This document shows, one piece after another, positions 5,840 through 11,348 of a stretch of DNA of 11,348 nucleotides (position 1 is its first letter; each line of letters begins with the position of its first letter). The stretch covers positions 1-11,348 of the forward strand of contig MGXG01000030.1 of NCBI GenBank assembly GCA_001801285.1. Reading direction: 5' to 3'. The notes under the pieces are model-generated. The model made no database searches. It was not told the origin of the DNA and saw only the letters and a list, made by a program, of their open reading frames with translations. Source of the stretch: Gammaproteobacteria bacterium GWE2_37_16 (GTDB lineage: Bacteria; Pseudomonadota; Gammaproteobacteria; UBA9339). Made by a program: the position numbers and the translations under genes.

Positions 5840-7687
5840 ATGATCACTATCAGTTCTCTAACTCTACAACGCGGTACCAAGGTTTTATTTGACCAAGCTT
5901 CATTAACGATTTTCGCTAAACAAAAAGTCGGACTAGTTGGGGTCAATGGTTGTGGCAAATCGAGTTTATTTGCTTTATTGCTGGGAAAATTACATCCCGA
6001 TAGTGGCGATGTTTTCATTCAAACTGGCATAACCATTGCACATTTAGCTCAAGAAGTGCCAAATACCAATATTTCCGCGCTAGAATATGTTATGCAAGGC
6101 GACGCTGAAGTTGCTGATTTACTACAAAAGATAAAACAAGCCGAAGCTGAGCAAGACCATAATGCAATCAGTCAATTACATAATCGTCTTTACGAAATTG
6201 GTGGATATAATTTAGAAGCACGTGCTTCAAGAATATTAAATGGGCTTGGATTTAGCAAAAGTGAACACAGTAACGCAGTCAATGCCTTTTCCGGCGGTTG
6301 GCGTATGCGTCTTAATTTGACCCAAGTCTTACTGAGTCGCGCTGATTTTTTATTACTCGATGAACCAACCAACTATTTAGACATGGATGCGATCGTATGG
6401 CTCGAACGTTGGCTACAAAATTATAGTGGTACCTTGCTATTGATTTCACATGATCGAGAATTTCTAGACCATGTCGTCGAAAAAATTGCCTACGCCCATA
6501 ATCAAACCATTGACCTCTACACCGGCAATTATTCTAGTTTTGAAGAACAACGCGCCGAAAAACTGGCGCAAGAACGCAGTTTGTATGAAAAACAACAAGC
6601 CAAAATCGAACATTTAACTAAATATGTTGATCGTTTTCGGGCTAAAGCAACCAAAGCCAGACAAGCACAAAGCCGCCTGAAAATGTTAGAAAAAATGGAA
6701 AGAGTAACTATTACTCAACTTGACTCGCCATTTAGTTTTAAATTTGCCGAACCACAAAACTGTTCCCCACCCCTTTTACAATTTGATCAAGTAGATTTCA
6801 GTTATGACGATCATCAAGTTTTACAACAAGTAAATTTTAGCTTAAATCCACAGGATCGTATCGGAGTTTTAGGTATCAACGGTGCCGGAAAATCAACTTT
6901 CATGAAACTTCTTGCCGGAAATTTACAACCCAGTGCGGGCAGCAATTTCGTCAATAAAGATTTGAAAATTGGCTATTTTGCCCAGCATCAAGTTGACCAA
7001 TTAAATTTACAAGAATCATCGATTTTTCACCTAATGCAACTTGATCCCAAAATACGCGAACAACAAGCACGATCTTTTCTTGGCGGTTTTGGCTTTCAGG
7101 GTGATATGGCGTTTGGCAAAATAGAAAACTTTTCTGGCGGTGAAAAAGCGCGTCTGGTTTTAGCATTATTGATTTGGCAAAAACCGAATTTACTTTTACT
7201 CGATGAACCAACTAATCATTTGGACTTGGATATGCGCGAAGCTTTGGCGTTTGCCTTGCAAGATTATTCTGGCGCATTGGTTTTAGTAGCGCACGATCGT
7301 TATCTATTAAAAGCCACCGTTGATGAATTTTATTTAGTCAACGATAAAAAAGTCGCCAAATTTAATGGCGATCTTGATGATTATCAAAAATGGATCTTAG
7401 AACGAAGAAAACAAGATTTTAGTGATGATGTTGTTCAGTTAAAATCTAAAAACAATATTTCCACACCAAAACCTAAGCAAACACCAACAGAAAATAAACT
7501 TTTGCGTCAACTGGAAACCAGACTCGAAAAACTTAATCAAGAAAAAGAACGCCTAGCAATCCAACTTAACGATCAAACAATTTATCAACCAGAAAATCGA
7601 CAGTTATTGGAAGAATGTCTACAAAAAACGGCGCTAATTGAAGGTGAAATCAAAACCGTAGAAGAAAAATGGCTTACCTTAATTTAA
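5840..7687 (+). CDS. yheS: YheS-type ABC-F translation ATPase
   Basis: 615 residues (E. coli YheS 637). ABC-F proteins are soluble twin ATPases that bind the ribosomal E site and adjust stalled or slow translation; there are no membrane segments. First ABC domain: Walker A GVNGCGKSS at 34-42, signature FSGGWRMRL from 150, Walker B LLLDEPTN with catalytic E175, switch His in LISHDREFLD. The interdomain arm (about 225-315) holds the charged helix pair with RFRAKATKARQAQSR. Second domain: GINGAGKST at 345-353, FSGGEKARL from 431, LLLDEPTNHLD with E456, and LVAHDRYLLK. A charged C-terminal coiled coil follows. Start: the frame is open back to an ATG at 5585, but those 85 extra codons overlap ruvB and cross the REP-like arm; the ATG at 5840 gives MITISSLTLQRG, which matches the family N-terminus. 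No Shine-Dalgarno is evident. Its stop is seven bases from that of the convergent amylase gene. Confidence 0.94.
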   Translation: MITISSLTLQRGTKVLFDQASLTIFAKQKVGLVGVNGCGKSSLFALLLGKLHPDSGDVFIQTGITIAHLAQEVPNTNISALEYVMQGDAEVADLLQKIKQAEAEQDHNAISQLHNRLYEIGGYNLEARASRILNGLGFSKSEHSNAVNAFSGGWRMRLNLTQVLLSRADFLLLDEPTNYLDMDAIVWLERWLQNYSGTLLLISHDREFLDHVVEKIAYAHNQTIDLYTGNYSSFEEQRAEKLAQERSLYEKQQAKIEHLTKYVDRFRAKATKARQAQSRLKMLEKMERVTITQLDSPFSFKFAEPQNCSPPLLQFDQVDFSYDDHQVLQQVNFSLNPQDRIGVLGINGAGKSTFMKLLAGNLQPSAGSNFVNKDLKIGYFAQHQVDQLNLQESSIFHLMQLDPKIREQQARSFLGGFGFQGDMAFGKIENFSGGEKARLVLALLIWQKPNLLLLDEPTNHLDLDMREALAFALQDYSGALVLVAHDRYLLKATVDEFYLVNDKKVAKFNGDLDDYQKWILERRKQDFSDDVVQLKSKNNISTPKPKQTPTENKLLRQLETRLEKLNQEKERLAIQLNDQTIYQPENRQLLEECLQKTALIEGEIKTVEEKWLTLI

Positions 7688-7694
7688 CGTGAAG

Positions 7695-9650
7695 TTAAAT
7701 TACTTCGAAATCCAAACCAATCACCACCGCGTCATACGGTTTTACTTCAATTTCAGCAAGTCCATAATTTTCAACCTGCACAGTTTGCCCTTGCATTTTT
7801 CCTTCAGTGATTTGACTGGCAATTAAATTAAAATACTTTCCGGCAGGCAGTCCAGTTTCAAATTTGCGTTTGAGCGGCTTGCCTGTGTTATTGATCACAA
7901 CAAATCCAAGCGCAGCGACAAATTCATGTGCTTTTTGATAACTTTTGGCAAAAGCTACTTGATTACCATTTACCCAAACATGAGTTATCCCTTTGGCTTT
8001 TTTAGTCTTATTGCGAAATAAAACCATATTGGCTATAGCATTCCAATGATGCTGACCAACCCATGGTGAATTTGGATCAAAAATAGTATTATGACCGTTT
8101 TGCCAAACTGGTGTGGTAGGAACTGAATCATCTCGACCTGAAAAACGAAAACTGGACATGATTTTTGGGACACCAAATGGCCAAGCAAGCATAAAAATAT
8201 AAGCCAAAACATAAGCGTTATTATGAGAATTCTTATAACTCAAAATGTTTGGCATCATCCGTTCGGTATCATGATTATCTAGTACAACCACAGCGCGATT
8301 TTCCGGATAATGTACCCATGAACTACCAAAATTATATTCGATGAGTTTTTGTAAACTGTTATTTTTACCCTGTACAGCATCTGATAAAAAATCACCGTAA
8401 TTAAACGCTGTTACATAACCAACTTTAAAATATTTCTCCATATAACTATAAACGTCAACCCCGGCTGGAAGACCACCAACATAGTATTCCAAATAAGCAA
8501 AAGGTTTAAGTCCATCCTGTGTTCTCAAACCATCCAGAACTTTCTCTACACCAGGTATACGCAAATGTTTTGCCGCATCAATACGAAAACCGTCGATACC
8601 ACAATCTAACAAATATTTAACATATTTTCTTAAAACAGCAATGACGTGCGATTCATCAAGATTTAATTTCGGCAATTGTAATAAATCATAGTGCTCTAAG
8701 TGCCACGCCCTTTCTAGTTTTGTATAATCCTCATCAGAAGTTTGCAAATTACCTTCGGCTACAAAGTGGTAGAAATCATCGTATTCATAAAAATCTTTAT
8801 CTGAATTTAATGGTCCATAATGATATTTAGAAAAAGTATGACCATTAGTGCCACAATGCTCAAGCTCTGTTTCACAATAGTCCGCCATATGATTCATAAC
8901 CAGATCGGCGTAAACCTTAATGTTAAAATTATGGCAAAAATCGATCATTGTCCTGAATTCTTCTTCGCTACCATAAGATTGACTTAAGTTGTAAGTCACG
9001 GGCTGATAAGCTTCCCACCACGGACGCCCTGCGCGCACGACAAACTCCTGAGGTGGGGAAATTTTTATAGCGTCATAACCATGCTGCGCAAGAAATGGTA
9101 CTTCATAAAGTATGTCACTCCATTTCCATCCAAATAAAACTAAAATAGTATTAGGAATAGCAACTGATTCTTCTTCCGCTAATTCTGGTTGTTTATGAAC
9201 ATTATCATACTTAACGACTTTGCCATCAGCATAAACCACCTTTTTAGATAATTCTTCAACAAGATTTTTTAGCAGTTTCGCGTGTAATTCTTTAGTTTCA
9301 GGATTTTTTTCTATGGCAGAAATATCAAGCGTTAAAGCGGTTGCTTCATTAAGCGCTGTAACTGTTGCAGTTCTTGGCTTGCCCGTAAGCACGCTAATTT
9401 CACCAAAGACATTATCGGCACCCAGTATTGCCAAATGAATTGGTTTTTCTTTAAGATCCCCTTCTTTGGTAACTTCCACCATCCCATCTAAGATGACGTA
9501 AATAATTTGGCTCGATTCCCCTTCACGAATAAGGGTTTCTCCGGCAGAAAATACACCAATTTTGGCAACTTTAAGAACGTTGTCTAATTCAGACAATGTG
9601 AAGTCTTTGAAGATTGGGTGGGTAAGTTTACTTAAGATATTTATAGACAT
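7695..9650 (-). CDS. Cyclic-nucleotide-binding domain fused to an animal-type alpha-amylase (GH13)
   Basis: 651 residues. Residues about 10-138 are a CRP/PKA-type cyclic-nucleotide-binding domain: hydrophobic beta-roll, glycine turns (AGETLIREGE, LDGMVEV), and the phosphate-binding cassette FGEISVLTGKPRTATV with E84 and R93. A linker (about 140-165) leads to a complete GH13 alpha-amylase close to the animal/Pseudoalteromonas type: LFGWKWSDILYE, SPPQE, RAGRPWWEAYQPVTYNL, region I ADLVMNHM, region V LPKLN, region II GFRIDAAKH (nucleophile D358), region III YLEYY (acid/base E388), region IV LDNHD (D461), MSSFRF and a C-terminal beta domain with TGLPAGKYFNLI. Such enzymes cut alpha-1,4 bonds in starch or glycogen. 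R356, N459 and K496 match the chloride ligands of chloride-dependent amylases. There is no signal peptide, so it is cytosolic unless exported by a specialised system. The upstream 113 bases show no strong Shine-Dalgarno. Base composition resembles its neighbours. Domains are certain; cNMP control is inference. Confidence 0.93.
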   Translation of the reverse strand: MSINILSKLTHPIFKDFTLSELDNVLKVAKIGVFSAGETLIREGESSQIIYVILDGMVEVTKEGDLKEKPIHLAILGADNVFGEISVLTGKPRTATVTALNEATALTLDISAIEKNPETKELHAKLLKNLVEELSKKVVYADGKVVKYDNVHKQPELAEEESVAIPNTILVLFGWKWSDILYEVPFLAQHGYDAIKISPPQEFVVRAGRPWWEAYQPVTYNLSQSYGSEEEFRTMIDFCHNFNIKVYADLVMNHMADYCETELEHCGTNGHTFSKYHYGPLNSDKDFYEYDDFYHFVAEGNLQTSDEDYTKLERAWHLEHYDLLQLPKLNLDESHVIAVLRKYVKYLLDCGIDGFRIDAAKHLRIPGVEKVLDGLRTQDGLKPFAYLEYYVGGLPAGVDVYSYMEKYFKVGYVTAFNYGDFLSDAVQGKNNSLQKLIEYNFGSSWVHYPENRAVVVLDNHDTERMMPNILSYKNSHNNAYVLAYIFMLAWPFGVPKIMSSFRFSGRDDSVPTTPVWQNGHNTIFDPNSPWVGQHHWNAIANMVLFRNKTKKAKGITHVWVNGNQVAFAKSYQKAHEFVAALGFVVINNTGKPLKRKFETGLPAGKYFNLIASQITEGKMQGQTVQVENYGLAEIEVKPYDAVVIGLDFEVI

Positions 9651-9763
9651 AATTTTAGAAAAACAAGAATGTTATAAAGAATTTTATTCTAGTCTTGTTA
9701 ACCTAAAAATGCACGAAGATAGCAGGCAATTATTTTTATATTTTTAAGCTTAGCCTAATCTGC

Positions 9764-10324
9764 TTACTGTTGCGGCTGGGCTGTCAACTCATGAAGATGA
9801 ACTTCCAAGCGTTGCAACAACATGGAACAAAAATCCATTTTCTCAGACCCTTGTTTTTTAAGAGCATTAACCATCATCGTTATTTGGCTTGCTGTACCAT
9901 AATGAATAAGATTTTCGACACAAACCTCCAAACTCCTGACTGTTGCAGCCGTAATTTCAGAATTAGGCAAAGAAATTAGCTGTATCGCATCTAAAAGTAT
10001 TGCAGATGCTTTTTGCGTTGGATTAATTACTCTATCGTTATTTACATGATAACTTTTGATGATTCCCTTTAGGTGCTCTACAAATTCCTGAACACCAGAA
10101 TACAATGCCTGCTTATTATTGTAGTTGTTATAAGATGTTTCCAAATCATGCAGAATTTTATTAACAACCTGTAACAAAGAAGATTCGTTCAAATTCTTGA
10201 GCTGCACTCTCTTAATACCCATTTGCTGCAGTGCTAATGAATATTTAGCTGAAGGTAATTTTCTTTTTAAGAGCTTTTTGTAATCGGCAATAGCTCTAAA
10301 AACCATTTCTGAAAAACTGTTCAT
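9764..10324 (-). CDS. Hypothetical helical protein, 186 residues
   Basis: I do not recognise this protein. It is rich in Leu, Gln, Asn, Lys and Ser, with heptad-like leucine spacing over most of its length, and looks all-helical and soluble: no signal peptide, no membrane segment, no obvious enzymatic motif. It has two cysteines near the C-terminal half (CVENL and FCSML). The start is well supported: AGGTG lies just upstream (10330-10334) with GGGA next to the ATG, the best ribosome-binding site in the right half of the window, and TATTAT about 12 bases further up could be a -10 box. It lies 113 bases upstream of the amylase fusion on the same strand, so shared transcription is possible but the gap is long for an operon. 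It could be a lineage-specific protein or a secreted effector; nothing in the sequence decides this. Confidence 0.75.
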   Translation of the reverse strand: MNSFSEMVFRAIADYKKLLKRKLPSAKYSLALQQMGIKRVQLKNLNESSLLQVVNKILHDLETSYNNYNNKQALYSGVQEFVEHLKGIIKSYHVNNDRVINPTQKASAILLDAIQLISLPNSEITAATVRSLEVCVENLIHYGTASQITMMVNALKKQGSEKMDFCSMLLQRLEVHLHELTAQPQQ

Positions 10325-10636
10325 TCCCGCACCTATAATATCTATCGTTTTTTTGTGTTATTTCACCCTGGAAAACAATTGTAACATAAAAAAATTAATA
10401 AAATCTTAAATTAATATAAAATAATTGTGCATTTTAACAAAAAAATCAATAAGTATCAAAATAAAAAAATTTAAAACCCATTTACATTAAAAATAAAAAA
10501 CCTTTCTTCGCATAACATATTGATTTTTAAAAAATACACAGAACTTTTCTTTCTAATCGATTTTTGACTTTGGCCAAATAATCCCCAACATTCAGAGAGT
10601 TTAGCTAGATGACAAGAAGCAAAATATGAAGTTTTT
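10325..10636. other. Non-coding AT-rich gap
   Basis: This 312-base stretch between the permease stop and the start of the 186-residue gene is very AT-rich, with A- and T-runs throughout. An ORF reading through 10471-10797 overlaps the permease in another frame and has no protein-like features. I see no strong terminator hairpin; the nearest candidate is a weak TGAA/TTCA stem about 10625-10640. The leader of the 186-residue gene occupies its left end. Confidence 0.55.
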
Positions 10637-11348
10637 TCACATATCGTTTTGATAAACGTCAGTATCATACTGAAAATTGGATTTTTTATATTGGATCCAA
10701 GCGTAAAGCGGTATACCTGTAAAACCAAATACCGTAACATAAAAAATCGCATCCTTCCCTGCTCCCAAAAGTGCCCAAAAAGAATAACATGCAGCAATTA
10801 TAGCGATAATAATATTCCCTTTATTGATCAATAAAGCGTTAGTTCGTTTATGGAAAATTATAAATGCAGCTACAGCTGTATAAAAATATATAAGCAATGA
10901 AGAAACAGAAGCCAATAAAATTAGCAGGCGAAATTGATCAAGCAAGCTTGGGCTGGTAGTAAATAACAACAAAACACTTGCCAAAATTGATGATATTACC
11001 AGACCATTAGCAGGAACGTCGTTGACATTGCGTTTCGCGAAAATACGCGGAAACAACTCATCTTTCGCGGCCGCCATAGGAATTTGTCCTTGCAATAAAA
11101 TCCAGCCATTTAATGCACCAAAACAAGCAATTGTAGCACCAGCTGCCGTAATTAACTCCCCCCATTTACCAAAAATCATAGCAATAGCAGCAGCAAAAGG
11201 AGATGTTGAGTTGGCTAAAACTTCAGGTGGAAGCATTCCCATGATTGCAGTCGAGGTCGTAATATATATAATCGCAGCAATGGCAGTACCAAGCAAGGTT
11301 GCAATCGGGATTGTACGCCGTGGGTTTACAACTGAATCGGCAGGAACT
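10637..11348 (-). CDS. APC-superfamily amino-acid antiporter, AdiC/CadB/PotE-like, 3' part
   Basis: The last 236 residues of a membrane transporter whose start lies beyond the right edge; the frame is open through the window end, so the TTG at 11296 is internal. It matches the C-terminal half of AdiC-type antiporters: VPADSVVNPRRTIPIAT (the loop after TM6), ITTSTAIMGMLP (TM7), FGALNGWILLQGQIPMAAAKD-x-LFPRIFAK (TM8 with the gate tryptophan equivalent to AdiC W293), then ANGLVISSILAS and about four more membrane helices, ending in a charged tail. Such carriers exchange arginine/agmatine, lysine/cadaverine, ornithine/putrescine or related amino acids; the substrate cannot be read from this half. 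Expansion of amino-acid permeases is typical of intracellular gammaproteobacteria that live on host amino acids. No decarboxylase is visible beside it. Confidence 0.9.
   Translation of the reverse strand, partial: VPADSVVNPRRTIPIATLLGTAIAAIIYITTSTAIMGMLPPEVLANSTSPFAAAIAMIFGKWGELITAAGATIACFGALNGWILLQGQIPMAAAKDELFPRIFAKRNVNDVPANGLVISSILASVLLLFTTSPSLLDQFRLLILLASVSSLLIYFYTAVAAFIIFHKRTNALLINKGNIIIAIIAACYSFWALLGAGKDAIFYVTVFGFTGIPLYAWIQYKKSNFQYDTDVYQNDM

Noticed and set aside
7691..7706. GAAGT/ACTTC inverted repeat between the convergent ABC-F and amylase stops as a bidirectional terminator
   Set aside because: The stem is only five base pairs with an AT loop, and no proper T-tract follows on either strand.
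10471..10797. 108-codon minus-strand ORF
   Set aside because: It overlaps the permease 3' end in another frame and has no recognisable domain or ribosome-binding site; composition is that of random AT-rich DNA.
1..11348. CRISPR arrays, tRNA genes or phage/toxin-antitoxin modules
   Set aside because: No regularly spaced repeats, no cloverleaf or T-loop signature, and no pair of small genes resembling such modules were seen on either strand.

Overview
The window is AT-rich DNA from what looks like a gammaproteobacterium, probably a host-associated or intracellular lineage of the Legionellales/Coxiellaceae kind. The evidence is a FimV-type LysM protein, a small (4.5S-type) SRP RNA directly upstream of dnaX, a YheS-type ABC-F protein, gammaproteobacterial TolQ/TolR and an AdiC-like amino-acid permease. 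Conserved gene neighbourhoods are broken up and intergenic gaps hold palindromic repeats, as expected of a genome that has undergone reduction. The lineage is an inference; no 16S or other marker decides it.

Layout: (1) 1-743, minus: 5' part of a FimV-like envelope/polar protein, running off the left edge. (2) 744-1103: non-coding, with a REP-like inverted repeat. (3) 1104-3003, plus: ffs (SRP RNA) and dnaX, encoding full-length tau. (4) 3152-4299, minus: tolR and tolQ, without tolA, tolB, pal or ybgC. (5) 4300-4623: non-coding, with a second and very clear REP-like pair. (6) 4624-5640, minus: ruvB without ruvA or ruvC beside it. (7) 5840-7687, plus: YheS-type ABC-F protein. (8) 7695-9650, minus: a 651-residue protein joining a cyclic-nucleotide-binding domain to an animal-type alpha-amylase. 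(9) 9764-10324, minus: an unrecognised helical protein of 186 residues. (10) 10637-11348, minus: 3' part of an APC-superfamily antiporter/permease, running off the right edge.

The housekeeping part serves DNA replication (DnaX), Holliday-junction migration (RuvB), protein targeting (SRP RNA), translation (ABC-F) and envelope constriction/energy coupling (TolQR). The accessory part on the right is where novelty is most likely. The cNMP-binding/amylase fusion keeps the catalytic triad and what appears to be a chloride-binding triad, has no signal peptide, and keeps the key cNMP-phosphate residues. It may be a cyclic-nucleotide-controlled glycogen/starch hydrolase acting in the bacterial cytosol or, if exported by a dedicated system, in a host cell.
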